Shown piece after piece: positions 30,316 through 40,899 of a DNA stretch of 64,000 nucleotides. How positions within the stretch are numbered: position 1 is the first letter of the stretch; each line of letters starts with the position of its first letter. Below the pieces are notes generated by a model. The model did no database searches and had not been told where the DNA came from. It saw only the letters and a program-made list of their open reading frames with translations. Where the stretch lies: the NCBI GenBank assembly GCA_034509755.1, contig CM067553.1, forward strand, positions 46,566,110 through 46,630,109, written 5' to 3'. The position numbers were made by a program, and so were the translations under genes. Origin of the DNA: Anisodus tanguticus. Lineage: Eukaryota; Streptophyta; Magnoliopsida; Solanales; Solanaceae.

Positions 30316-32418
30316 ATGGGTACGTATACTCAAATTACTCTAAAATCACAATTTTAAATCCATTTTCACTATTTTAGTATAATATTTTCTCCAATTCTTA
30401 GTGGTTTATACGCTTAAAATAGTTGATATTAATAGAGCTCATATGATTCATTTAGTTTATTGTAGTGATTTTCAATTGAGGTATTAGTTGATTGATTGAT
30501 TTACTAGTATAATTTTGTGATTTACCGTATAAAAGTAGTTTTAACTATGATGAATGTAATAGAAATATGTGTGTATACTCTATTTACTGTAAATCGCAAT
30601 TTTGAATACGTTTTAACTGTTTAGTATAATATTTTCTCCAATTCTTAGTGATTTATACGTTTTAAATAGCCTAATTTCGAACAGAAATAGAGCGACGAAT
30701 GATTCATTTAGTCTATTGTAATTATGTAGTATTGAGGTATAGTTGATTGATTGATTTATTACAAATTTGTGATTTACTGTATAAAAATAGTGTAACTATG
30801 ATGAATGTAACAGCAGGTGTGTATATTCAGATTACATGTATAATCATAATTTTAAATCCATTTTCACTATTTTAGTATAATATTTTCTGTAATTATTAGC
30901 AATATATACTCTTAAAATAGCCTAATTTCGAACATATATAAAGTGACAAATGATTCATTTAGTAGTACTGTAGTAGTGATTTTAAATCCATTTTCACTAT
31001 TTTAGTATAATATTTCCTGTAATTATTAGCAATATATACGCTTAAAATAGCCTAATTTCGAACATAAATAAAGCGACGAATGATTCATTTAGTAGTACTG
31101 TAGTAGTGATTTTCAATTGAGGTATAGTTGATTGATTTTGATTTACTATAATTTTGTGATTTACCGTATATGAATAGTTTAACTATGATGAATGTAACAT
31201 CAATAGGTGTGTATACTCTGTTTACTGTAAATCGCAAATTTTAATCCATTTTCACTATTTTAGTATATTTTTCTCTAATTCTTAGTGATTTATACGCTTA
31301 AAATAGCCTAATTTCGAACATAAATAGAGTGACAAATGATTCATTTAGTTTATTGTAGTATTGAGGTATTGTTGATTGATTGATTTTGTTTTACTACAAT
31401 CTTGTGATTTACCGTATAAAAATACTTCAACTATGATGATGAATGTAACAACAATAGGTGTTTATACTCACATTACTTGTATAATCGTAAATTTGAATTC
31501 ATTTTTTACTATTTACTTATAATATTTTCTCTAATGCTTAGTGATTTATACCCTCTAAATAGCCTAATTTTGAACATAAAGAGAGCGAAAAATGATTCAT
31601 TTAGTCTATTGTTGTGATTTTCAATTGAGGTATTAGTTGATTGATTTGCTACAATTTTGTGATTTGCTAATAGTTTAACTATGATGAATCTGAACTTAAG
31701 TAGAGCGATATTAGTAGAGGATGTAACCTTTAGTAACAGCAATGGGTGTGTATACTCTGTTTACTGTAAAATCGGAAATTTAAATCTATGTTCACCATTT
31801 TCTGATAATGTTTTCTCCAATTCTTAGTGATTTATACGCGTAAAAATAGTCTAATTATGATAAATCTTCGAACTTAAAGATAGCGATAGAAGATTCTTTT
31901 ATTGAGGTATAGTTGATTGATTTTGATTTTCTCCAATTTTGTGACTTGTGTATGCAAATAGTTTAACTATCATGAATCTGAACGTAAATAGATTGAAATT
32001 GATAGAGAGGTTTCATATAGTTGAAATTTTGATTAATTTGACATTGAGGAGTGGTTGATTGGTTGATTTTACTTCACAAAGCTGATGTGGTTTTGATGGT
32101 TTATTGTGTTTGGTGAAAAATGACAAATCTTCTAACATAATAGAGCGATATATGATACATGTAGTCTATCGTTGTGAGTTTCAATTAAGCTATGTTGATT
32201 GTCTGGTTGATTGATTGATTTACTACAATTCTGTGATTTACGTATAAAAACAGTTTAACTATGATGAATCTGAACGTAAATAGAGAGAAATTGATACAGA
32301 GGTTTCATATAGTTGAAATTTTGATTAATTTGAAATTGAGGAGTGGTTGATTGGTTGGTTTTACTTCACAAAGCTGATGTGGTTTTGGTGGTTTATTTTG
32401 TGTTTGATGAAAATGCAG
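30312..32418 (+). repeat. Tandem repeats filling RPL35 intron 1
   Basis: About six units of roughly 250 bp start near 30312, 30555, 30808, 31196, 31448 and 31738. Each repeats AACARCAATRGGTGTGTATACTC-like sequence (the end of exon 1 with start codon and 5' splice site), then ATCCATTTTCACTATTTTAG, TAATATTTTCTCCAATT, CTTAAAATAGCCTAATTTCG, and GATTTACCGTATAAAAATAG. The unit at 31738 keeps an intact CAATGG|GTGTGT. The 3' end of the intron is also doubled: 31978-32125 matches 32267-32418 (GAGGTTTCATATAGTTGAA, CTTCACAAAGCTGATGTGG), but in the upstream copy the acceptor ATGCAG has become ATGACA. Confidence 0.85.
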
Positions 32419-33852
32419 CGAGAATCAAGGTTCACGAGCTGAGGAGTAAGTCGAAGACTGACCTACTGGCTCAGTTGAAGGATTTGAAAGCCGAGCTTGC
32501 CCTTCTTCGTGTCGCAAAGGTCACCGGTGGTGCTCCTAACAAGCTCTCCAAAATGTATGCACCGTGTCTTTCTTTTTAATATACTTAATCAGAATATTTG
32601 TTTGGAGTTAGTATTATATTGCACTCTGAATGGCAGGATCTCTTGTAAAATCTTTTACCCTATTCCACCTTTTTGCTGATATATTGTCCACTTCAGTAAA
32701 TTATTAACATCTAATTAACTTTCAAGTATAGTTTAGTTATTTTGTCCACTAGACCTATATTAGACCAGTCAAGTGACTCCAACCGAGGGATCAGGAGGCA
32801 TTACTAAGAACCTTCTAATACAAAAGTGAATCAATTAGTATGCTATTAATTGTTTGCAATAAGGGATATTTGTCTTCTTTATATTGGACCAAAATTTAGT
32901 ATTGGTAATCATTCTCACGGTGTGCAAGTAAAACTTAGTTAAGGGTGTCTTTTCTTAGTTTTAGTGACTAATTGATTGAATGAATGTTAAAAAGACTAAT
33001 GAAAATGTGTCGGCTATTATTAATTTTAGTGTTGTTTGACTTTGTTTATACTTTTGATGTCGATCTGATTATCTATTGATTGTGGGGATGCAGCAAGGTG
33101 GTAAGGCTGTCTATTGCACAGGTTCTGACTGTAATTTCACAGAAGCAAAAAGCTGCTCTAAGGGAAGTTTACAAGAACAAGAAATACCTGCCTCTTGACC
33201 TGCGTTGCAAGAAAACTAGGGCCATCCGCAAACGTTTGACTAAGCACCAGGTACCTTGATTTAGCCTTCAGCTAGTGTTTATGCACTTTGAACTAATGAG
33301 TTTCTGGGTCTTAATTTCACAATGCAATATGCTACTCATGGTTCTATATACTGCGTCCCATGTCCCAAATAGAATGAAACTATTGTACTATTTGGTGAGT
33401 CAAGTAAATTTTCTTTGCTATATTTTTCAAAACACATTTTCAAATATCTGCCGTATCCTAACAATTTTTTGGGCGGAGGACCTTCTCTTTTAAAATAATG
33501 AATTGAAAGGGGGTGGGGTGCTGGGAGTATTAGTTTATTGTATGTGGTCTACCAGAGGTTTTATTTTCTAACTCAGTCAGGGTGTGTTTGGTATGACGAG
33601 AGTCATTTTCCAGGTAAAATGTACTTACCCAACACACCCTTAATGTAAGGAGTTTGTTATGCTACGATGCCACATTTTTCTTCAATCGTCTCCTTCATCA
33701 TCTTTTCTTCTATTTCCTAGCAATGTTCACTAAATTAGCAAATTTTTGGCTTTAACTTGTATTCTTTATCCATACAGTTGTCCTTGAAGACGGAGAGAGA
33801 GAAGAAGAAGGAGATGTACTTCCCTTTGCGAAAGTACGCCATCAAAGTGTAG
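30316..33852 (+). CDS. RPL35: 60S ribosomal protein L35 (uL29), four exons
   Basis: Exons are 30316-30319 (ATGG only), 32419-32554, 33094-33250 and 33778-33852, joined by GT..AG introns into a complete 123-residue protein with no disruption. It starts MARIKVHELRSKSKTDLLAQ and ends KKKEMYFPLRKYAIKV. The product is the universal uL29 protein of the large cytosolic subunit, located near the polypeptide exit tunnel; it is lysine/arginine-rich with an N-terminal helical pair and a basic tail. Length and sequence match the plant family. The start codon is separated from the rest by a 2.1-kb intron, a common plant arrangement for ribosomal-protein genes. That intron is made of tandem repeats of its own borders (see 30312-32418). 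Introns 2 and 3 are ordinary. Confidence 0.97.
33582..33645. mobile_element. Short MITE-like inverted repeat in RPL35 intron 3
   Basis: AGGGTGTGTTTGGTATGACG and its inverse CCAACACACCCTT bracket about 64 bp. The termini resemble those of the larger element at 52648-54151. Confidence 0.55.
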
Positions 33853-34244
33853 GATAGGATCTAATTTGGCAGAAATTTTGTTGTTCTGAATCAGGATATG
33901 TTGGTTGAAACTATTGATCATGCAAATTTTGCTTAGCTTTCTTTTGTTTTGCGCTTGTGACATTAGAAACCCGACCAATATGGAGCTTCATTTGTTCCAA
34001 GTATCAAGTGTTTGCTTATTTTGTGTTACCTTGTTCATTAGGGATCCTATGCTATGTTGAGATTTTTTCTTTCATTTAATGGGTTTTAAAGTTTACTCAT
34101 ACTTGATTAGACAAATGATTTCTTGATTTCTAAGCTGGGCAGATTGTGAGTTGATATTTACTTGTCTTGCGCTTGCACAATCCTTTTTAAGATTTTCTTG
34201 TGGTTAGCGGGCAACATTGGATGTACGAATTTGAAGTTTTTTTT

Positions 34245-34425
34245 AGATTGAGAATCATGGTTTCTCAGGTTCAAATCTTAGCCGAGACAAAGACACTAGT
34301 GATTTATTCCATTTGTCTTGGCTGTGGTAGATAGAGTTAAGAGTTACGTGGTACTTGTTGGTGAGAGGTGATAGATATCTCATGAAATTAGTTGAGGTGC
34401 GCGCAAATTGATCTATATCTTTCTT
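34245..34425 (+). mobile_element. SolS-type SINE
   Basis: The Solanaceae SINE pattern: GGTTTCTCAGGTTCAAATC (B box), GAGACAAAGACACTAGTGAT, CCATTTGTCTTGGCTGTGG, GTTACGTGGTACTTGTTGGT and GAGGTGCGCGCAAATTG. Ends are not precisely fixed and no clear target duplication is seen. Confidence 0.8.
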
Positions 34426-34429
34426 AATT

Positions 34430-35145
34430 TTGGTTAACACATTACAAAACCTTCAACAAAAGAGATCTGTTTGTCATAGCTTAGTCATACTTAGAGTCAA
34501 TTAATGAGGAAAAGAAATAAAAATCATCTTTTGTCCAATCAACGTGCCATCTTTTTCAAGGATGAGAAAAAAGTTGTGATATCTGAGATTATGTCTCAGA
34601 TGCAGTCGACTAATTCTGCATTATACGTGCGACCCTCGAGATTTTCTTGTTTATTTCTTTTATGCCTAACATTATTTAAGAATTATTTGAATTGGTCTAA
34701 AACAATTCTTTTTGGTAATGGTCAAAAACAATTATTCTAATATATTAGTATTATATTTAGAGGCATAGAGAAATTATGATAAGATGTGCGCTAATTAGTA
34801 GACTAACTCGTGCTGTTTAACTTAATAAATAGCAAGCTTGTTTGATCAACCAAGTTAACGTAGACATGTGATTACTCATCAAAATAATGCAAACATGCAT
34901 TTTCCCTTTTGAGGAAAAGAAGAAAACAAATATTTCCCTGAAACTGATGCTTAATGTTAAAGTCGTGAGGAATGTTACTTAAATAATTTAAGGCTACCAA
35001 TGTAAAGTAATGTATTGTTGCTCAAACAGCAAAACCAAATTAAAATCCTGACATTACCTACTTATTACTGAAATGAGATGGAAAAAAAATGAAACTTGTC
35101 AAATCTGATGCATTACACCTCATGAGATAATCATTTTCCCTTTTT
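34430..35145. other. AT-rich intergenic sequence
   Basis: No coding potential beyond a 78-codon chance frame (34504-34740). No known repeat is recognised. Confidence 0.55.
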
Positions 35146-35400
35146 TTACGGTGATGTCAGTGTCAACTTGTGTATAATCTTTGTCCATCAACATAGGTAT
35201 CCAATAATTTTACCTATCAATACAAGTATCGGGTAACTTTGGTGGTGTCGGGACGAGCTTGCACATAATCTCTACCCTCCAGCACATGTACTCTTATAAC
35301 TCTGCCAACAAGTACCAGATAATTTGAGTGGTGTCCAGGCCAACTGTGCGCACAACCTCTGTCCATCAACACATGTACAGAATAATTATGCTCATCATGA
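35146..35400 (-). repeat. Three tandem modules of a SINE 3' end
   Basis: Three modules of about 85-100 bp follow one another, each starting GGTGATGTCAGTGTCAACTT, GGTGGTGTCGGGACGAGCTT or GTGGTGTCCAGGCCAACTGT. Each continues with (A)TAATCTYTRYCCWYCARCAC-like and GTACCAGATAATT-like words. They are the inverse of the 3' end of the SolS-type SINE seen at 34245 (GTACTTGTTGG..GAGGTGCGCGCAA). So part of a SINE is amplified in tandem; the B-box head appears to be missing or highly degraded. Confidence 0.6.
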
Positions 35401-36234
35401 CTTGGAGAAATTAGAAATTACCATTATTTTTGTCTCCGTTGATATTTGAATCCGAAATCTCATGATTCTCCCGCTTCATTTATCACTGACCACACACTTG
35501 GATGCTGGAATAATCTTTTCCTTCGAATAAATTTCAACATTAGAAATTATTAGGTAGAAAATTATAGCTTTGATAGAATAAGCAATTTGACTGTAATGTC
35601 CCACTGGAAGTCATTTTAATGTACTGAAAGTCGTTTTAACCGTTAAAGGTGCACGTATACTTTATATAAATTAGTTAGTCAACATGGACTATTCATTCAA
35701 ATATAGTTATTGCTATTTTAAGGAAAAAAAACAAGAAGATGAAAAACAAGTTCATTATCTCTAGAAGATACATATTTTCAACTGAAAAAAAAATATATGT
35801 AGGTCCTGATGAAATGGTCACAACTGAAAAAACCATAGTAACAACCCTTCAGCACCTTCCAGGTTATTTTTTTAGTCAAACTAATAATACATCAACTGTG
35901 AAAATAGGAAAATAAAAAAGTAAAATAAATTATGGATATTCCATATTTTCTATTTATTATGTGACAATAGGAGTGAAACAAAAATTTCTATCAGAAATGT
36001 GGAAGCATCTAATGGTGAAGAGGTGGCTTGGCAGAGAAGAAATGGGAAATCATCGAGGATATATAAAATGAATTCAGAATTTAAAATTTATGGGTTCCTA
36101 CAATAACCTCAGATTAATATATAAGAGCAATGAGATTCACAATCAAATATGTATTGATATTTAATGAATTTCCTATTATACATACAAAGTCTGAGCAAAA
36201 ATTATTGAGTTTACGTAGATCCGTAACTTATAAG
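35401..36234. other. AT-rich intergenic sequence
   Basis: No gene or clear repeat is recognised. Confidence 0.55.
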
Positions 36235-36486
36235 CTAGGTTTGCCCCGCATCAAGGATGACTTTTTTGTTGGCAAATCGAATGACTAAATAACAATAGTG
36301 GTTCTCTGTGTCTGTCTGAATTTCCAATGCCTCGAAAAACTGATCGTTATTATCCTTATGTTCGGAACGTACTTCTTGGTACAAGGGGAGAGGTGCGGAC
36401 AATTCTAGTTCTAGTTCTACTTCGGCGTAATATTTAGTATCACTAATAAGAAGACTTAAAACAACAATCAAGAAAAGAAGGTCCAT
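36235..36486 (-). CDS. Possible small secreted protein (83 aa), unknown
   Basis: The ATG-initiated frame encodes a typical signal-peptide-like start (MDLLFLIVVLSLLIS) followed by a polar, acidic mature part with alternating Glu-Leu (VELELELSAP), one Cys, and a C-terminal strand-like segment CYLVIRFANKKVILDAGQT. No family is recognised, and a single Cys argues against a cysteine-rich peptide. It might be the first exon of a longer gene or a chance frame; its codon usage and length are better than the usual AT-rich noise around it. Confidence is low. Confidence 0.3.
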   Translation of the reverse strand: MDLLFLIVVLSLLISDTKYYAEVELELELSAPLPLYQEVRSEHKDNNDQFFEALEIQTDTENHYCYLVIRFANKKVILDAGQT

Positions 36487-36742
36487 AACAAAAGAGAACA
36501 GGAAAAAAAAGTACTTAGATGCTTCTAAAATTACAAGAGAAGTCCTGTAAATCTCCTATCAAATTCAAGTGGCAGCACTTCATTTGCTGAAATACTCCAT
36601 CTCCATTGACAAATCAAATTAGGATTAATACAACTGTGAACTAAATTCTTTGGACAAGGAGAGCCTTAGGCGCAATATTAAGAGTTAATGCTACGCCATG
36701 GAAAAAGTCTCTTGCAGAAATACAAGATAAGGTTACATAAAA

Positions 36743-37018
36743 TATACAATCAGGGGCGGATTTAGGGGTTGGAGAGGGTGTTCGGCAAAAAATTACATTG
36801 TATATATAGGGTAGATTCTATGTGTTTATGTACATATATTAACTTTTGAATACCCTGAATAAATGTAAAAGGTTTAGCTCAAGTGGTCCAGGGTGTCCAA
36901 AATTGTGTCCAGCATCCTAAGTTCGATTTTCAAGGACACCAATATTTCTTATGTATAACTTTTGTTGTTTTTTCGAACTCTCCTGAATTAAAATCCTGGA
37001 TCCGTCACTGTATACAAT
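36743..37018. mobile_element. 260-bp hAT MITE with 8-bp TSD
   Basis: The element (36751-37010) starts CAGGGGCGGATTTAGG and ends CCTGGATCCGTCACTG, flanked by the perfect duplication TATACAAT (36743-36750 and 37011-37018). It is about 500 bp upstream of the EXO70 start codon and could carry or disrupt regulatory sequence. The interior is non-coding. Confidence 0.92.
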
Positions 37019-37427
37019 ATGGTCTGATCCCTCTCTCCGCCCCGCACATACTGAGAACTTTGTACATCAAACTTCCCCTTTTTTAATTCTATTTTAAAAT
37101 GACTTACAGACTATTGATTTTTTAAAAAAAAAATAAAATTTGTAACCCATAGATTGGGATGACAATAGACTATAAAATTGGTTTATAACCATATATTGGG
37201 ATGACCAGTCAAATCCAATGCCCAACACAACCCTCATCTCAAGGGTCTGAAATTTATTTTAATATTTTGATAAGAGTTTTGTCAACAGTATATTAGTTCA
37301 ATACATGGACTAAATATTGCTCCTAGACATATGCAATTGTCAACAAATTCAACTATATTTGCTCATTGTTACCTCACAAGTTTCAAGAAAATTCATGAAG
37401 TCTCTACCAAGTCAATTCCTCCCCTCT

Positions 37428-37440
37428 TCTATTTAAACAC
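37428..37440 (+). promoter_or_regulatory. TATA-like box of EXO70 gene
   Basis: TATTTAAA at about 37430-37437, about 80 bases before the EXO70 ATG, in a CT-rich context typical of a plant transcription start downstream of a TATA box. Confidence 0.5.
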
Positions 37441-37518
37441 TCTTAACACAAGTATTATCCATAGACCAAATACTCACATTCTTGTCTTTTCAACATTTTG
37501 TGAAAAAATTCATCAAAA

Positions 37519-39396
37519 ATGGCAATTCTTGACATGTCTAAGAGAGAACCATCATCACCATCGATGCCACGAAAAGCCAAGAAAAGGCTTTTCTCTTTGG
37601 CGAAAACCAACTCGTCCCTCTCTTCTTTTTCCGGTCATATACCTCCCCAGACGCCTTCCAAGACATTCTCCCGATCAATAATGGAGGAAAACATTGACAA
37701 CGCCGACACCATTGTTAAGAAATGGGATCTCAAAGAATCCTCGTCCGAGATATTCTCTTCACTTTTTAAACAAGACAGAAAAGAAGCCAAAGAATTCATC
37801 AAATGTGTCGAAGACTTAAAAAGAGCCATGCAATTTCTTGTTACTGAACATTCAACTTGTAACAAACTTGTGGTAGCACAAAACTTGATGCAAATAGCCA
37901 TGAAAAGACTAGAGAAAGAATTTTACCAAATTTTGTCAACAAATAAAGAGCATTTAGATCCAGAATCGGTGTCTAAGTCTAGTCGATCCTCACAATTAAC
38001 GCGTTCAACTTCAGTTGATTTTCAAGAAGCTTGCGAATCAACTGACTCCAGAAATGAGATTCAGGCTATGTCTGATCTTAAATTGATCGCGGATTGTATG
38101 ATCGGCTCTGGCTATGCGAAAGAGTGCTGGAAGATCTACAGAATCATCAGAAAGTCAATCGTAGATGAAGGGATATATCGCCTTGGAATTGAATCACGTA
38201 GCTCAGCCCAAATTAACGCGATGAAACCAAATGTTCTCGAGCATGAAATCAAGCATTGGATCAATGCAGTAAAAGTCGCGATCAAAACACTCTTCCATGG
38301 AGAGAGGTTTCTTTGTGATCAAGTGTTTTCAGCCTCGAAAACAATCAGAGAAACAAGTTTTAGTGATTTAGCTAAAGAAGGCGGAATCAATCTGCTTAAA
38401 TTTCCAGAGCTCATTGCGAAAACCAAAAAATCACCTGAAAAGATTTTCCTTTTAATGGAATTACAAGAAGCAATCGCGGAACTCCTGCCAGAGATCGAAT
38501 CAATCTTTTCGTACGAATCAATCTCATCCGTCAAAATTCAAGCCTTAACCTCTCTTCACAAACTTAAATCCTCAATCCAAACAATTCTCTCCGATTTCGA
38601 GTTGTCAATACAGAAGAATTCCTTAAAAACACCTGTTCCTGGTGGCGGAATTCATCCGTTAACTAATTCTGTTATGGATTATATAGCTTCACTGGCAAAC
38701 TATAATGGAGTCCTCTCCGATATCATAACTGAGTCTTCCATGTCAGCACAATCCTCATTTCCTGAAACTTACTCTGCCATGTCAGCAGTATCTGCTAGAC
38801 TTGCTTGGATCGTCCTCGTCTTGCTTTGCAAACTCGACACCAAAGCTGAGCTGTACAACGATATCGCCTTATCTTATCTCTTCCTAGCTAACAATATCCA
38901 GTTCGTTATCGAGAGGGTTCATGCAAGTGAACTAAAATGCCTACTCGGAGATGAATGGATATCGAATTTGGAGAAAAAGGTAAAGTTGTATTCAACAAAA
39001 TACGAAAATGTGGCTTGGAATAAGGTTTTCTTGTGCTTGCCTGAAAGTTTGGATCCCTTGTTATCCCCCGATACGATAAAGGAACATTTCAGACGATTTA
39101 ATGAATCCTTTGAAGAATCGTATCAGAGACAAAAATCTTGGGTGGTTCCTGATGGGAAACTACAAGACGAGATCAAAGTGTCGATTGCAAGAAAATTGGT
39201 GCCTGCTTATAGGGATTTTTATGATTACTATATGGTAGTGTTGAGTGGGGAAAAGAATTTGGAGGTGTTAGTAAGATTTTCTCCTGATAATATTGGGAAT
39301 TGTTTGTCTAATTTGTTTCATGAAAATGTTATGTCAGGGAGTTTGGTGGGATCATCAACATTGCCAAACTCATGTGTTTGGCAATGTATTTCTTAA
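37519..39396 (+). CDS. EXO70: EXO70 exocyst subunit, single exon
   Basis: 625 residues without introns, as usual for the expanded plant EXO70 groups; the basic N-terminus (PRKAKKRLFSLAKTNSSLSS) suggests the EXO70H type. The exocyst tethers secretory vesicles to the plasma membrane, and plant EXO70 paralogues also function in immunity and trichome or wall secretion. The protein has an N-terminal helical region (DTIVKKWDLKESSSEIFSSL, VAQNLMQIAMKRLEKEFYQI), then the Exo70 domain from about residue 230 to 610. Motifs include GGGIHPLTNSVMDYIA (residues about 374-389), YLFLANNIQFVIERVHASEL, GDEWISNLEKKVKLYSTKYE, and the C-terminal LVPAYRDFYDYYMVVL and VRFSPDNIGNCLSNLFHE. No frameshift is present and the length is standard. 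The ATG follows an in-frame upstream stop. Confidence 0.95.
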   Translation: MAILDMSKREPSSPSMPRKAKKRLFSLAKTNSSLSSFSGHIPPQTPSKTFSRSIMEENIDNADTIVKKWDLKESSSEIFSSLFKQDRKEAKEFIKCVEDLKRAMQFLVTEHSTCNKLVVAQNLMQIAMKRLEKEFYQILSTNKEHLDPESVSKSSRSSQLTRSTSVDFQEACESTDSRNEIQAMSDLKLIADCMIGSGYAKECWKIYRIIRKSIVDEGIYRLGIESRSSAQINAMKPNVLEHEIKHWINAVKVAIKTLFHGERFLCDQVFSASKTIRETSFSDLAKEGGINLLKFPELIAKTKKSPEKIFLLMELQEAIAELLPEIESIFSYESISSVKIQALTSLHKLKSSIQTILSDFELSIQKNSLKTPVPGGGIHPLTNSVMDYIASLANYNGVLSDIITESSMSAQSSFPETYSAMSAVSARLAWIVLVLLCKLDTKAELYNDIALSYLFLANNIQFVIERVHASELKCLLGDEWISNLEKKVKLYSTKYENVAWNKVFLCLPESLDPLLSPDTIKEHFRRFNESFEESYQRQKSWVVPDGKLQDEIKVSIARKLVPAYRDFYDYYMVVLSGEKNLEVLVRFSPDNIGNCLSNLFHENVMSGSLVGSSTLPNSCVWQCIS

Positions 39397-40010
39397 TTGT
39401 TCATGGTCAGTTGCAAGATCTGGACATAACTGTTTTCTTGAATAATGTATGCCAAATACTACAAGTTCTTGATTTCAATACTAAAGTTCTCTCCCTGGAA
39501 AATCTACCTGCCTGTTAGAAAAGTCGTGAATAGTATTTAAGGAAGTGTCCCTTATTGGCTAGGAAGAGCTGCTTTTTCACTTTATAACGAGTTATCCAAC
39601 TTGTAAAGAGCTAGTAAAAGGGATCAGCCTCGCGCACATGTGAGAAATGGGCCTGAAAACAGAAGTGGTGGATTCCCCCCTCCCCCAACGTTGAGCGCGA
39701 GATATACTATCAGAAGAACTTGTTGAATTCTTCTATGGTTGATACACCTTCAACAGTAAAATATCCATAAAGACAGTGTAATATTAATCAGAATGCTAGA
39801 TAATGAAAAAAACATGGAAGAGTTGTGTAATATTAATCAGAATGTTAGATAATGAAGAAAGCATTATTCAGATTCTATAAACTGCCCAAGTTGCTATTTT
39901 GCCAAATTAACCTTTCTGGTGAAAATTTGGCTGGATTATTAGATAAAAGCTGGAACTCAGAGAACAAAGTTGAATGTTATTTAGCATTAAAATGTCACTT
40001 GGCATAAGTA
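39397..40010. other. EXO70 3' region and spacer
   Basis: This presumably holds the 3' UTR. A sequence of about 35 bp (GTGTAATATTAATCAGAATG.. TAGATAATGAA) occurs twice in tandem at about 39775-39808 and 39823-39858. Otherwise nothing is recognised. Confidence 0.5.
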
Positions 40011-40039
40011 GCAAAAGTACTTTTTGGCTATGTATCTAG

Positions 40040-40175
40040 GATTTCTAGGACATGAGTGCACCACTAAAAAGGGAGAAAGAAGAAAGTACAAAGTGGGAAT
40101 CGATCCTTGATCCTTTAACTAAATAACTCAGGATTCAACCAAGTGCCCCATCAACCCTTTTGGAGCATGGGTGCC
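40040..40175 (-). mobile_element. Possible tRNA-derived SINE (reverse)
   Basis: Read on the - strand, GGATCGATTCCCAC is a good RNA polymerase III B box, preceded at the usual distance by GCACTTGGTTGAATCC-like sequence. The family is not assigned and the ends are not defined. Confidence 0.35.
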
Positions 40176-40316
40176 AGACGATAATATCTGATCAATTCTA
40201 GAAAATATGTATATAAAATACTTAATTTTTCGGAAGGACCGTGTGTTCACGTACCCCATATTTTTTTACCTAAATTCGCCCTTGGCTCATACTCTTCACA
40301 AATGTCGACAGGTGCG

Positions 40317-40358
40317 TGTTGGATCCTCCAAAAATAGGTATTTTTGAAGGATCCGACA
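40317..40358. repeat. Near-perfect palindrome
   Basis: GTGTTGGATCCTCCAAAAATA faces its inverse TATTTTTGAAGGATCCGACAC with only a few bases between. It resembles a small foldback element common near nightshade genes. A third, partial copy (TATTTTTGAAGAGTCCGG) follows at about 40371. Confidence 0.7.
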
Positions 40359-40628
40359 CAGGTACAACAATATTTTTGAAGAGTCCGGGGCAAAATTTAA
40401 GTAATCAACTAGACAAATCCTGGGAAAAAATATGTACTATCCCAATAAGTTAGTGGTACAAGATAAAGAATGGAAGGAGTGTGAATGAAATGTCATACCA
40501 TAGTATCATTAAACATAAAGCTTTTATGCCAAAGTTGAAATATGAATCTTCACTTGCACTTACCAGGATATAAGCTCTTTGATATCCAAGTTGGATCGAA
40601 ATGGTCACCAGTTTGAATTTCGTAGATA

Positions 40629-40758
40629 TAATGTATGTTTCACCTCTTGAAGAGATGTGAGGTAAGACTGCGTACAACCCTTGTGGTCGTGCCCTTTCCC
40701 GGACTCCGCGCATAGCGGGAGCTTAGTGCACCGTGCTGCCCTAATGTATGTTTCACCT
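40629..40758 (+). mobile_element. 5'-truncated Au-type SINE with 17-bp TSD
   Basis: The body (40646-40741) holds only the 3' half of the Au consensus: GAGGTAAGACTGCGTACAAC, CCCTTGTGGTCGTGCCC, CGGACTCCGCGCATAGCGGG, and GCACCGTGCTGCCC. It is flanked by perfect 17-bp repeats (40629-40645 and 40742-40758), so the truncation happened during insertion and is not later decay. Confidence 0.9.
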
Positions 40759-40899
40759 GACTTTGACATGGAGAGTAATATAGTACACTACAGAGAGAAG
40801 ATGAAAACTGGTCAGCAGGTGCCATATAATAATCAGACTATTTGGCATTACCCAAAAGATGTTCCCGATTTGTGCAGTCACCTCACAATGCAAAAATAG

